DNA from: an uncultured Eubacteriales bacterium
GTDB lineage: Bacteria > Bacillota > Clostridia > Peptostreptococcales > Anaerovoracaceae
NCBI GenBank assembly: GCA_900553025.1
Contig: USBT01000003.1
Location: 7,080-71,079, forward strand
Length of the DNA: 64,000 nucleotides
Direction of reading: 5' to 3'
Numbering within the stretch: position 1 is the stretch's first letter; the number at the start of each line of letters is the position of its first letter. The position numbers were made by a program, and so were the translations under genes. The notes below the pieces were generated by a model, which was given only the letters and a program-made list of their open reading frames with translations, was not told the origin of the DNA and made no database searches. Of the stretch, positions 54,332 through 62,370 are shown one piece after another.

Positions 54332-57300
54332 ATGAAGAGTTTTTTCAAGAAGATGGCAATAATGCTAATATGCATGAGTATATTTCTGTCATATATGCCA
54401 TGGAATGTAGTTTTTGCAACAGATGAGATTGCAGAAACTCCTCAGAACGTAATAACTGAGGAACCTCAGGGAAGCGGAGAAGCGACAAACCCTGAGGAAG
54501 GCAATACTCAATTAGAAAATCCGAAATTTAATGCGGAAATAACTGAGGAACTTCAAGGAGAGCCTTCTCAGGGGAATGAAGATTTTTCTGTAGGGAAGAT
54601 TGTAAAGAATGTGAAGGATAAAGTCCAAAATGTTCTAAAGAGCAGTCAAGCACCCGCTAAAACACCTAAGAATCCTGAGGACTACTTCATATTTAACGAG
54701 AGCACTAATACTATCACGGGATATAGCTCATCTCCTGATGCACCTAAAGACATAAAGATACCGGCTACGATAAATGGAGTAAATGTCGAGCACATTGGAA
54801 ACAATGCCTTTTCAGGGCAGCAGCTGACAGGACTATCGTTTGAATTGCCATCCAGTTTAAAGAGTATAGGGTCATATGCCTTTTATAATAATACGACTCT
54901 AAAGGGGGATGTGAAAATACCAAATGGAGTAGCAAGCATAGGGGGTTATGCGTTTTATAACTGTGCTTCATTAACAAGTATAACGATCCCGGAAGGAGTA
55001 ACAAGCATAGGGGGTTATGCGTTTTATAGCTGTGGTTCATTAACAAGTATGACAATCCCGAAAGGAGTAACAAGCATAGGGGGTTATGCCTTTTATAACT
55101 GTAGTTCATTAACAAGTATAACAATCCCGGAAGGAGTAACAAGTATAGGGAATCATGCGTTTTCTTACTGTGTTTCATTAACAAGCATAACAATCCCGGA
55201 AGGAGTAACAAGCATAGAGAATGATGCCTTTTATGCCTGTCAGTCATTAACAAGCATAGCAATCCCGGAAGGAGTAACAAGCTTAGGGAATGATGCCTTT
55301 TATGCCTGCCAGTCATTAACAAGCATAGCAATCCCCAAAAGTGTTACAAGAATAGGGGGTGCTGCATTTAGTAGCTGTAGTTCACTGAGAAGTATAACAA
55401 TTCCAAAAGGAGTGACCGAAATATACGGTAGTACATTTTCTGACTGTAGTTCACTGAGAAGTATAACAATCCCAGAAACAGTGACAAGCATATGGGATAC
55501 TGCATTTTATAGATGTAGTTCACTAACAAGCATAACAATCCCAGAAAGTGTGGTAAGCATAGGGAAAAATGTGTTTAATAGGTGTTATTCGCTAACAAAA
55601 ATTAATATCCCAACTAAAACTAGAGGAGAAATATCAGGTGAACCATGGGATGCTAATAATGCTATAGTATACTGGAAAGATACTAAGGTAGTAGATGATT
55701 ATATTGTTGATATAACAAAAGGCGAGATTGTTAAATATATAGGTACAAAAGTAGATTTAACTGTTCCTTCAAGCTTCAATATTGATGGAAAAGAATGCAA
55801 AATAAATAGTATATTTAACAGTGCATTTTTCGGAAATAAGAATATAAAGAATGTAAACATTCAGCAAGGGATAACAAGCATAGGGAGTTTTGCATTTGAT
55901 GGTTGTAGTTCACTAACAAGCATAAGTATCCCAGAAGGAATGACGAGAATAGGGGATTTTGCATTTTATGACTGTGAATCCTTAACAAAGGTGACAATTC
56001 CAAAAGGGGTAACAAGCATAGGGGATCAGGCATTTACAGGTTGTAGTTCAATAGCAAGTATAACAATCCCAGAAAGTGTGGTAAGCATAGGGAATCTTAC
56101 ATTTCAAAACTGTAGTTCACTAAGAAGCATAACCTTATCGGAAGGATTGAAAAGCATAGGGGAGCAGGCATTTAGAAGTTGCAGTTCACTAACAAGCATA
56201 ACAATCCCAGAAAGTATGACAAGCATAGGGCATGAGGCGTTTATATATTGTAATTCGCTAAAGAAAATCAATATCCCAACTAAAACTAGAGGAGAAATAT
56301 CAGGTGAACCATGGGATGCTGATAATGCTATAGTATACTGGAAAGACACAAAGATAGTAGACGATTTTGTTGTTGACATAACTAAAGGCGAGATTGTTAA
56401 ATATATAGGTACAAAAGTAGATTTAACTGTTCCTTCAAGCTTCAATATTGATGGAAAAGAATGCAAAATAAATAGTATATTTAACAGTGCATTTTTCGGA
56501 AATAAGAATATAAAGAATGTAAACATTCAGCAAGGGATAACAAGCATAGGGAAGGCGGCATTTAACAGTTGTAGCTCACTAACAAGCATAACAATCCCAG
56601 AAAGTGTGACAAGCATAGGGGATTTTGCATTTGGAGGCTGCACTTCACTAAGAAGCATAACAATTCCAGGAGTGGTGACAGAGATAAGATGGGGCACATT
56701 TTCTGGTTGTAAGTCACTAACAAGCATAACAATGCCAGAAAGCATTACACGCATAAATACTTCTGCATTTCAAAACTGTAGTTCACTAGCAGGCATAACC
56801 ATCCCAGAAAGCGTTAAATGCATAGACATGTCTGCATTTCAAAACTGTAGTTCACTAGCAAGCATAACCATCCCAGAAAGTGTTACAAGCATATTATCTA
56901 ATGCATTTGGAGGCTGCACTTCACTAAGAAAAATAAACATCCCTAAAGGAACCGATATCATACCAAACGACGCTTTTAAAGATTCAGGAATAGAAACCAT
57001 ATATGTAGACCAGAATAGATCAGATTCACGCATTGTAGGAAATCAGCCTTGGGGAGCATCGAATACAACAAAGGTGTTTTATAAGGGCGAATTTGTAAGC
57101 ATAGACATGACTTCTGAAAAGGTAAAAGGGGAGTATGCAAGGAATATCAAGATAGAAGCATATATTGATAAAAAGAAGCTTGTGTCAAAAATAGTTATGC
57201 CAGACGGAAAGGTTATTAATGTGGGAAATCCTACGTGGACAGGAGAATTTAAAGTAACCAAGAATGGCACATATATTTTTAAGGGTTATGATGATTCTGG

Positions 57301-58756
57301 GAATGAATCTGAAAAAGTAGTAACTATAGATGATATAGGAAAGCCTATTGTTTCGGCAGAAAATGCTACAATTGACTACGAGCCAAAGAAAATAAGCAAA
57401 GCGGAGCTTTACAAGTTATTAAATGCAAGTGCTATAGATGAATTGGATGTTGATGTACCAGTAACAGTAACAGATGCAGACCTAGAAAAAGTTAAGAAAA
57501 TAAAAAATGGAGAAACTGTTGAGGTAACAGTTAAGGCGACACATCCTAAATTTAATTTAAGTGATAGCAAGAAAGTTAGTGTAACGCTAAATTTACCAAA
57601 TATTATCCCAGGAAGTCAGGAAAAGCCTGAGGGGTATGTAACAGTAACCTTTGCTAAGGGCGAACACGGAAGTCTTTCAGGTGAGCTAAGCCAGCACGTA
57701 AATCCAACTCAGGTAACAGACCTAAAGACAGTAGCACCAAAGGTAAAGGCAGACATCGGATTTAAGCATACAGGCTGGGATAAGGCATTAAAGGCTAAAT
57801 TTGAAAAAGACACAACAGTAACAGCAACATATGAGGCACTACCAAATATTATTCCAGGAAGCCAGGATAAGCCAGAAGGGTATGTAACAGTAACCTTTGC
57901 TAAGGGCGAACACGGAAGTCTTTCAGGTGAGCTAAGCCAGCACGTAAATCCAACTCAGGTAACAGACCTAAAGACAGTAGCACCAAAGGTAAAGGCAGAC
58001 ATCGGATTTAAGCATACAGGCTGGGATAAGGCACTAAAGGCTAAATTTGAGAAAGACACTACAGTAACAGCAACATATGAGGCACTTCCAGATGTTATCC
58101 CGGGAAGCCAAGAAAAACCAGAGGGTTATGTAACAGTAACCTTTGCAAAGGGTGAACACGGAAGTCTTTCAGGTGAACTAAGCCAGCATGTAAATCCGAC
58201 TAAGGTAACAGACCTAAAGACAGTAGCACCAAAGGTAAAGGCTGACATCGGATTTAAGCATACAGGCTGGAACTCTGAACTTAAGAAAAAGTTCACAGAG
58301 GATACAACTATCACAGCAACATATGAAGTAGCTACTGAGAAGTTTGCTATCACCATAGATCCTGATGGCGGAAACTGGAATGGAAGCACCGATCCAATAG
58401 TATATAATGCCAAGATAGGTGAATATATTACGCTTCCGGACGCACCAACAAAAGAAGGCTACACATTCAAGTATTGGAAGGGTTCTAAGTACATGCCAGG
58501 GGATAGGTACAAGGTCGAAGGTGAACACAAGTTTACTGCTGTTTGGGAGAAAAAGGATACATCCAAGACAGATGACAGTTCAACTGGAACAACTGGAACG
58601 AGTGGAACAGCTGGAGCAAACGGAGCTAATACGAACAAAACATCCACTTCGAATCATGCGCCTTTTACAGCAGATTCTCAGAACATCATGCTTTACCTAA
58701 TGATGAGTATATTCTCATTTGTGCTAATACTAAGACTGAGAAGCCAAGAGAACTAG
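54332..58756 (+). CDS. BspA-like leucine-rich-repeat surface protein
   Basis: A 1474-residue secreted protein. Residues 1-30 are a signal peptide. From about 125 to 900 are some 25 LRR_5 (BspA/TpLRR) repeats of 23 residues, such as SLTSITIPEGVTSIGGYAF, interrupted by a spacer domain that occurs twice (55598-55884 and 56264-56550). From 1089 come three near-identical 82-residue modules (246-nt repeats), then an InlB-B-like repeat (GYTFKYWKGS..FTAVWEKK), a Thr/Ser/Gly-rich stretch, and a C-terminus with APFTAD, a hydrophobic segment and LRSQEN resembling a variant sorting signal. BspA-type proteins bind host matrix proteins; that role is inferred. Its promoter contains G9. Confidence 0.88.
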   Translation: MKSFFKKMAIMLICMSIFLSYMPWNVVFATDEIAETPQNVITEEPQGSGEATNPEEGNTQLENPKFNAEITEELQGEPSQGNEDFSVGKIVKNVKDKVQNVLKSSQAPAKTPKNPEDYFIFNESTNTITGYSSSPDAPKDIKIPATINGVNVEHIGNNAFSGQQLTGLSFELPSSLKSIGSYAFYNNTTLKGDVKIPNGVASIGGYAFYNCASLTSITIPEGVTSIGGYAFYSCGSLTSMTIPKGVTSIGGYAFYNCSSLTSITIPEGVTSIGNHAFSYCVSLTSITIPEGVTSIENDAFYACQSLTSIAIPEGVTSLGNDAFYACQSLTSIAIPKSVTRIGGAAFSSCSSLRSITIPKGVTEIYGSTFSDCSSLRSITIPETVTSIWDTAFYRCSSLTSITIPESVVSIGKNVFNRCYSLTKINIPTKTRGEISGEPWDANNAIVYWKDTKVVDDYIVDITKGEIVKYIGTKVDLTVPSSFNIDGKECKINSIFNSAFFGNKNIKNVNIQQGITSIGSFAFDGCSSLTSISIPEGMTRIGDFAFYDCESLTKVTIPKGVTSIGDQAFTGCSSIASITIPESVVSIGNLTFQNCSSLRSITLSEGLKSIGEQAFRSCSSLTSITIPESMTSIGHEAFIYCNSLKKINIPTKTRGEISGEPWDADNAIVYWKDTKIVDDFVVDITKGEIVKYIGTKVDLTVPSSFNIDGKECKINSIFNSAFFGNKNIKNVNIQQGITSIGKAAFNSCSSLTSITIPESVTSIGDFAFGGCTSLRSITIPGVVTEIRWGTFSGCKSLTSITMPESITRINTSAFQNCSSLAGITIPESVKCIDMSAFQNCSSLASITIPESVTSILSNAFGGCTSLRKINIPKGTDIIPNDAFKDSGIETIYVDQNRSDSRIVGNQPWGASNTTKVFYKGEFVSIDMTSEKVKGEYARNIKIEAYIDKKKLVSKIVMPDGKVINVGNPTWTGEFKVTKNGTYIFKGYDDSGNESEKVVTIDDIGKPIVSAENATIDYEPKKISKAELYKLLNASAIDELDVDVPVTVTDADLEKVKKIKNGETVEVTVKATHPKFNLSDSKKVSVTLNLPNIIPGSQEKPEGYVTVTFAKGEHGSLSGELSQHVNPTQVTDLKTVAPKVKADIGFKHTGWDKALKAKFEKDTTVTATYEALPNIIPGSQDKPEGYVTVTFAKGEHGSLSGELSQHVNPTQVTDLKTVAPKVKADIGFKHTGWDKALKAKFEKDTTVTATYEALPDVIPGSQEKPEGYVTVTFAKGEHGSLSGELSQHVNPTKVTDLKTVAPKVKADIGFKHTGWNSELKKKFTEDTTITATYEVATEKFAITIDPDGGNWNGSTDPIVYNAKIGEYITLPDAPTKEGYTFKYWKGSKYMPGDRYKVEGEHKFTAVWEKKDTSKTDDSSTGTTGTSGTAGANGANTNKTSTSNHAPFTADSQNIMLYLMMSIFSFVLILRLRSQEN
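55598..56550 (+). repeat. Long internal duplication in the BspA-like gene (period 666 nt)
   Basis: Positions 55598-55884 recur at 56264-56550 with few differences, an offset of 666 nt (222 codons). The two copies encode a non-LRR spacer starting INIPTKTRGEISGEPWDA and ending before GITSIG. They are far more alike than neighbouring LRR units, pointing to recent duplication or gene conversion. Confidence 0.9.
57598..58335 (+). repeat. Three 246-nt tandem repeats in the BspA-like gene
   Basis: Units begin near 57598, 57844 and 58090, each encoding 82 residues (VTVTFAKGEHGSLSGEL ... VTATYEALP). The first two are nearly identical at DNA level; the third diverges toward its end (WNSELKKKFTEDTTIT). 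Confidence 0.93.
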
Positions 58757-58782
58757 AATAAAAAAATTTTAAATCACACTAT

Positions 58783-58818
58783 AATACCCTGCCTAATTAT
58801 ATTAAGCAGGGTATTTCT
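58783..58818 (+). terminator. Terminator of the BspA-like gene
   Basis: AATACCCTGC (58783-58792) pairs with GCAGGGTATT (58806-58815), followed by TTTCTTA. Confidence 0.8.
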
Positions 58819-58824
58819 TACTGC

Positions 58825-58868
58825 ACATGTAAAACCCCACGTTTAACGTGGAGCTGTGATTTCTTTGC
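58825..58868 (-). mobile_element. Solo IS200-type hairpin (excision or recombination scar)
   Basis: Read on the minus strand, this segment matches the outer left border of the IS200-type element (GCAA.AAATCACAG), then one palindrome (CCACGTTAAACGTGG), then the outer right border (GGGGTTTTACATGTGCA). All transposase and inner sequence are absent. It is what recombination between the two identical end palindromes of such an element would leave. Confidence 0.65.
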
Positions 58869-58880
58869 AAATTTATAATT

Positions 58881-58946
58881 CAATTTACCGAAAATGAGTT
58901 TGAAAACTCGAGGTGCTAAAATTTCACCTTGAACAGAGGAAACTGA
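58881..58946 (+). pseudogene. Short ORF6N-domain fragment
   Basis: In one frame it reads QFTENEFENSRC*NFTLNRGN, matching the middle of ORF6N proteins and the larger remnant at 59530-59798 (same AGGTGC.AAAATTTCACCTTGAACAGAGGAA core). It has an internal stop and no start. Confidence 0.55.
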
Positions 58947-58969
58947 AAAAATTATAAGTTGTGGAACGG

Positions 58970-59014
58970 TTGACAAAATTTTTTAGATAGGTATAATTGT
59001 ATTATAAGTAATAC
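58970..59014 (+). promoter_or_regulatory. Promoter and palindromic operator of the toxin-antitoxin pair
   Basis: TTGACA (58970-58975), a 16-nt spacer and TATAAT (58992-58997), immediately followed by the inverted repeat GTATTA-TAAG-TAATAC (58999-59014) over the transcription start. This is where a RelB-type antitoxin would bind for autoregulation. Confidence 0.7.
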
Positions 59015-59031
59015 ATAATAAGGAGGGCGTT

Positions 59032-59256
59032 ATGAATACCATATCTTTAAGAATGAACGATGAAGATGCAAAGCTACTGAAAGAGTATGTCTCTGTCAAT
59101 AAATTAAATATGAGTCAGTTTATTAGAGAGCTTATTATTGACAAACTAGAAGAAGAATTTGAGATGGATGAAGCGAGAATTTTACATGCTCATGAAAAAG
59201 CAAAGCACGAAAAAAAATATGACCATACAGAAGTTTGGAAAATTCTTGGTGTTTAA
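59032..59256 (+). CDS. RelB/DUF6290-type antitoxin
   Basis: A 74-residue protein. The N-terminal MNTISLRMNDEDAKLLKEYV and MSQFIRELIIDKLEEE form a ribbon-helix-helix DNA-binding fold. The C-terminal half is charged and would wrap the toxin. AGGAGGG lies 6 nt before the ATG. The stop overlaps the toxin start by one base. It should repress its own promoter through the palindrome at 58999-59014. Confidence 0.88.
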   Translation: MNTISLRMNDEDAKLLKEYVSVNKLNMSQFIRELIIDKLEEEFEMDEARILHAHEKAKHEKKYDHTEVWKILGV

Positions 59257-59522
59257 TGATGTATAAAGTGGAATTTTCGGAATCGGCACTAAAGGCTTTA
59301 AAAAAACTTGATAAGCAAACCGCACGAGTGATTAAAAATTGGGTTATAAAGCATTTAGTAGATTGTGACGACCCTAGAGTTCATGGGAAAGCTCTTAAAG
59401 GAAATTTGGCTGGCATATGGCGTTATAGGGTTGGTGATTATCGATTGTTTGCGGATATTCATGATAATATTGTAACAGTAGAAATTTTTGAGGTGGAACA
59501 TAGAAGCAAAATATATAAATAA
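59256..59522 (+). CDS. RelE/ParE-superfamily toxin
   Basis: An 88-residue protein with the RelE-type mRNA interferase fold: YKVEFSESALKALKKLDKQ at the start, DPRVHGKALKGNLAGIWRYRVGDYRLFADI in the core and VEIFEVEHRSKIYK at the end. The basic and aromatic residues of RelE (Lys, Arg in WRYRVGDYR; His-Arg in the tail) are kept, so it may be active. The ATG at 59256 overlaps the antitoxin stop; ATG at 59259 is an alternative. Confidence 0.9.
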   Translation: MMYKVEFSESALKALKKLDKQTARVIKNWVIKHLVDCDDPRVHGKALKGNLAGIWRYRVGDYRLFADIHDNIVTVEIFEVEHRSKIYK

Positions 59523-59529
59523 AAGCAGT

Positions 59530-59798
59530 GGTACTCGCTATAAATATTGAAAAGTTTGAAGGCGAAGATTTTATGTTTCAACTGACTGGTGAAGAAATGT
59601 TAGAACTTTCAAGGTGCAAAAATTTCACCTTGAACAGAGGAATTTGAAAATTTGAGGTGTAAAAATTTCACCTCAAGTTGGGGCGGTTCAAGGTATCTAC
59701 CAAATGCTTTTACAGAACAAGGTGTTTATATGCTTATGACTGTATTAAAAGGTGAACTTGCGATACCGTATGGTATAATCCAATGCAGTAGTGATTGA
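59530..59798 (+). pseudogene. Decayed ORF6N-domain (phage antirepressor-type) gene
   Basis: The frame from 59530 reads VVLAINIEKFEGEDFMFQLTGEEMLELSRCKNFTLNRGI* in pieces. After a duplicated AGGTG.AAAAATTTCACCT segment (59612-59678), another frame continues GGSRYLPNAFTEQGVYMLMTVLKGELAI. Both parts match ORF6N proteins. The 5' end is missing and the frame is broken. Confidence 0.72.
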
Positions 59799-59902
59799 AG
59801 TAAGAATCCCTCGGATTTAGCTGTGGGGAATATCAAAAGTGCTGGAATGATTGATGATGTGCGTATAGTGTGTATAATAAAAGTATACGAGTAGAGGATA
59901 CT

Positions 59903-60178
59903 ATGAATATGATTAGAAAAAATATCACTTTGTCAGTTACAACTTACGAGACTATCAATGATTATGCTAAAAAATGTGGTATGTCATTTTCGGAATTTGT
60001 AAGAGATTCAGCCTTAAAAGCGATTATTAAAAGCGAAAATTTGAGTCTGCTTGATTATATCAATGAAAATTGTTCTTATATGGACAGCAACGAACAGAAA
60101 GAAATTGAATCATTAAACATTGATTTTGATAATTTGAGCGGAAGGGAATTGACTTTAGATGAGCTTTTACAAGGTTAA
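59903..60178 (+). CDS. Ribbon-helix-helix protein, orphan antitoxin-like
   Basis: A 91-residue protein. MIRKNITLSVTTYETINDYAKKCGMSFSEFVRDSAL is an RHH DNA-binding region as in CopG/DUF6290 antitoxins, and the acidic C-terminal half (SNEQKEIESLNIDFDNLSG) resembles antitoxin tails. No toxin gene follows. The ATG at 59903 has GAGG 6 nt upstream and a TATAAT lies at 59873-59878. Whether it is a functional regulator is unknown. Confidence 0.65.
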   Translation: MNMIRKNITLSVTTYETINDYAKKCGMSFSEFVRDSALKAIIKSENLSLLDYINENCSYMDSNEQKEIESLNIDFDNLSGRELTLDELLQG

Positions 60179-60196
60179 ATACTCTTTGCTTCCTCT

Positions 60197-60526
60197 AATT
60201 TAGACATACATAAATCTCCTTAGTATTTTGTCGCAATTCTCCTCAGACATATCCTTTAATTTAATCAGTTCCTTTCCCATATTTTCAATACAGGTTAGTG
60301 GTGGAATTGGCATCGAATTAATTTCAGTAGCATTCACTTGAGTAGAACCATTTAAAATTCTGTAATAATTATCATAAAGCGTAGAGTTCATTACAACATA
60401 CAAACCATAAACCAAACAGTCTGATAATCTTTGTAAGCCTGTAATAAAATTTATCTTATTCTGTGTGCTAATTGCCTTATATTTTGCAAATTTTTTGGCT
60501 AAATAAACGCCACATTGTAATCGACG
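60197..60526 (-). pseudogene. 3' remnant of an N-6 DNA methylase/type IIG restriction gene
   Basis: The minus strand is open from just after the BRO gene stop and reads KFAKYKAISTQNKINF..RLSDCLVYGLYVVMN then YRILNGSTQVNATEINSMPIP. The last part matches the C-terminal end of Eco57I-like N-6 DNA methylases. The catalytic region (NPPY) is absent. No proper start is seen upstream. Confidence 0.6.
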
Positions 60527-61396
60527 CTATTCCTCTTTATCCTCATCTTTGGTGTTTGGAATATCTTTTACTACATCTCCTATTAGTTTACCAAAATCAA
60601 TGGCATTTTTTGATGTAATGACTGGTTCTCCTGTTTCTTTTTCAAGTGTTTCTCTTGCAACCTTCGCTACATTACCACCTCTTTTAGCAACCTTTTTATT
60701 CTCTTGTAATCCTTGGGGATTTGAAGTGTTAGTGATATCTTTTGTAGCTGTTTCTGCAAGCATATTAAGAATGAGTTCTGTAGTTGACATATTATCTCTT
60801 AGATTTTGTTTTTTAAGACCTTTTAAATCTTTATATTGTCTTGTAGTCATACCGGACCAAGCTTTTGAAATTTCATTGGTTAAAATAGCATATTCTATTC
60901 CTTGGTCAATGCCATGCTCATTCCAAGTATCAGTTAGTTCCTTACGAACTTGTATTGCTTGCAATCTTTGGTTAATCCATTCTTTTGAATAACCTTTTTT
61001 GGCATATGTTTCCAACGCTCTATCAATTGTAAGCTCTGGATCAATTATCTCATCAATTCTTTCTTTACCTACTTCAGCTAACCACATTTTAAATGGTTCT
61101 GCTTTTGGTGATGGAATTGATTGTATAATACGAAAAATGCCTTGCATATCTGCAACATCAGTATTGTACTTTTTTCCATCTGAAGATTCTAACTTCAGTT
61201 GTCGACAAATTGTCGACAACTCACTTTTTTCTTCATCTGTCATTCTTTTTTTGACTCTGTACCAATAATCTCGTGGATTTTTACTTTCTGTAAGAACTCC
61301 TACAATATCTACAACACTGAAATACCATTCTTCTTTTTCGTTGTCCCAAGCAGAACGAATTTGATTTCCCTCAAATAGTTTAATTTCGTTATCCAA
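60527..61396 (-). CDS. BRO-N-type phage antirepressor-like protein
   Basis: A 289-residue protein. The N-terminal NQIRSAWDNEKEEWYFSVVDIVGVL and NPRDYWYRVKKR belong to the Bro-N antirepressor domain. Residues about 100-200 are helical (MWLAEVGKERIDEIIDPELTI, GYSKEWINQRLQAIQVRKELT). A Lys-rich end follows. AGGAGG precedes the ATG. Such proteins are phage or mobile-element regulators, so the 59-61.4 kb patch is probably a decayed prophage or island. The promoter is flanked by a 9-bp inverted repeat. Confidence 0.83.
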   Translation of the reverse strand: MDNEIKLFEGNQIRSAWDNEKEEWYFSVVDIVGVLTESKNPRDYWYRVKKRMTDEEKSELSTICRQLKLESSDGKKYNTDVADMQGIFRIIQSIPSPKAEPFKMWLAEVGKERIDEIIDPELTIDRALETYAKKGYSKEWINQRLQAIQVRKELTDTWNEHGIDQGIEYAILTNEISKAWSGMTTRQYKDLKGLKKQNLRDNMSTTELILNMLAETATKDITNTSNPQGLQENKKVAKRGGNVAKVARETLEKETGEPVITSKNAIDFGKLIGDVVKDIPNTKDEDKEE

Positions 61397-61419
61397 AATA
61401 TTTCCTCCTTTGAGTTGAT

Positions 61420-61465
61420 GTACTGTTTACAACAATTATTATACAATAGTAGCTCTAAACAGTAC
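61420..61465 (-). promoter_or_regulatory. Inverted repeat flanking the BRO-type gene promoter
   Basis: GTACTGTTT (61420-61428) and AAACAGTAC (61457-61465) form a 9-bp inverted repeat. The -10 box TATAAT (61443-61438, minus strand) lies between the arms. This is a plausible dimeric-repressor operator, perhaps autoregulatory. Confidence 0.55.
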
Positions 61466-61530
61466 ACCAACCACTTAATTTTTCAGCTTTTAACTTTGGT
61501 AGAAGTCTAAAAAACCTCATATTTACTTGA

Positions 61531-62106
61531 CTATTTGCCTCTATGATATATTTTGACATCGCTTTTCATAAACTTGCGCATAAACAATCCCTCGTAAATG
61601 GCGTCAATGCTATCGGAAATAAAACAGATATAAAATACAATTAGAAACACAAGATCTACCCATGGTGGTATAATGGCCAATACACTCATAACAATTGGGG
61701 CAACCAAAACAAGACACCCCGCCAGCATCAGTGTTACCTTCAAGGTGTGATAAAAGCATGTATACCCATGAAGATTTAGAAATCTCCCAGAATAGTTCCA
61801 ATATCTGTTTGAACTTACAAGGTGAATTAGTAAGCCTGAAATAAATTCAACAACTGTAGCTATTACAAAAAGTATCATTATCATATATGCCAAATCTTCT
61901 TCCAGTTGATGAGCAACAAGAAGCGAGATAATCATCATTACCCCATACATAGGCATATACGGTCCTTTTAAAATGCCTCGGTCAAATCTATGTCTATCTT
62001 TAATCAAGCAGTATACATTATCAACAAGCCAGCCAATAAATGAATAAACTGCAAACAGTTGCAAAAGTTGGATAATGCTATATCCTGTATTTTGCTCAAA
62101 AACCAT
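61531..62106 (-). CDS. Putative ABC transporter permease (CmpB-type, PF06541-like)
   Basis: A 191-residue membrane protein with about five helices. QLFAVYSFIGWLVDNVYCLI and DRGILKGPYMPMYGVM match the ABC_trans_CmpB family, whose actual function is uncertain despite the name. AAGGAAG lies upstream of the ATG. The leader contains a 39-nt duplication. No ATPase partner is adjacent. Confidence 0.8.
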   Translation of the reverse strand: MVFEQNTGYSIIQLLQLFAVYSFIGWLVDNVYCLIKDRHRFDRGILKGPYMPMYGVMMIISLLVAHQLEEDLAYMIMILFVIATVVEFISGLLIHLVSSNRYWNYSGRFLNLHGYTCFYHTLKVTLMLAGCLVLVAPIVMSVLAIIPPWVDLVFLIVFYICFISDSIDAIYEGLFMRKFMKSDVKIYHRGK

Positions 62107-62127
62107 TCGAAAATCAGCTTCCTTTCT

Positions 62128-62190
62128 TCATACAAAACACTTCAATGCTACTAAAATCACATGGCATCATGCAAAACACTTCAATGCTAC
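62128..62190. repeat. 24-bp direct repeats, 39 nt apart
   Basis: 62128-62151 and 62167-62190 agree at 23 of 24 positions (CAAAACACTTCAATGCTAC core). They lie upstream of the permease-like gene, between it and the ydcF-type ladder. Confidence 0.85.
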
Positions 62191-62234
62191 AAGGGGGATA
62201 TGTTCGCTACGGTTTTGCCAAGCTTCCTATTATA

Positions 62235-62370
62235 TTACTTCGCAATTGTGTGTGATTTTATATTTGTATGTGATTGCTTCACAATTGCATGGTTTATCTC
62301 GCAGTGGACACCCTAAAATTGTATATATTTACTTCACAATTGTATGTGCTTACTTCGAAATTGTGTGCGT
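62235..62370 (-). repeat. 21-nt ladder starting in the YdcF-like gene 3' end
   Basis: Unit 1 (62370-62350) is the last seven codons (THTISK-stop frame). Clear 21-nt units follow at 62349-62329 (16 of 21 matches), 62294-62274 and 62255-62235 (18 of 21 matches), with decayed ones between. Two of these still read His-Thr-Ile-x-Lys-stop. Confidence 0.85.

Noticed and set aside
54765..55331. Minus-strand 188-codon reading frame opposite the LRR repeats
   Set aside because: It is a shadow of the repetitive BspA-like gene with a Leu/His-rich repetitive translation, no ribosome binding site and no recognisable domain.
61198..61222. GTTGTCGACAA..TTGTCGACAAC palindrome as an operator
   Set aside because: It lies within the BRO-type coding sequence and encodes part of its domain; there is no promoter nearby, so coincidence is as likely.
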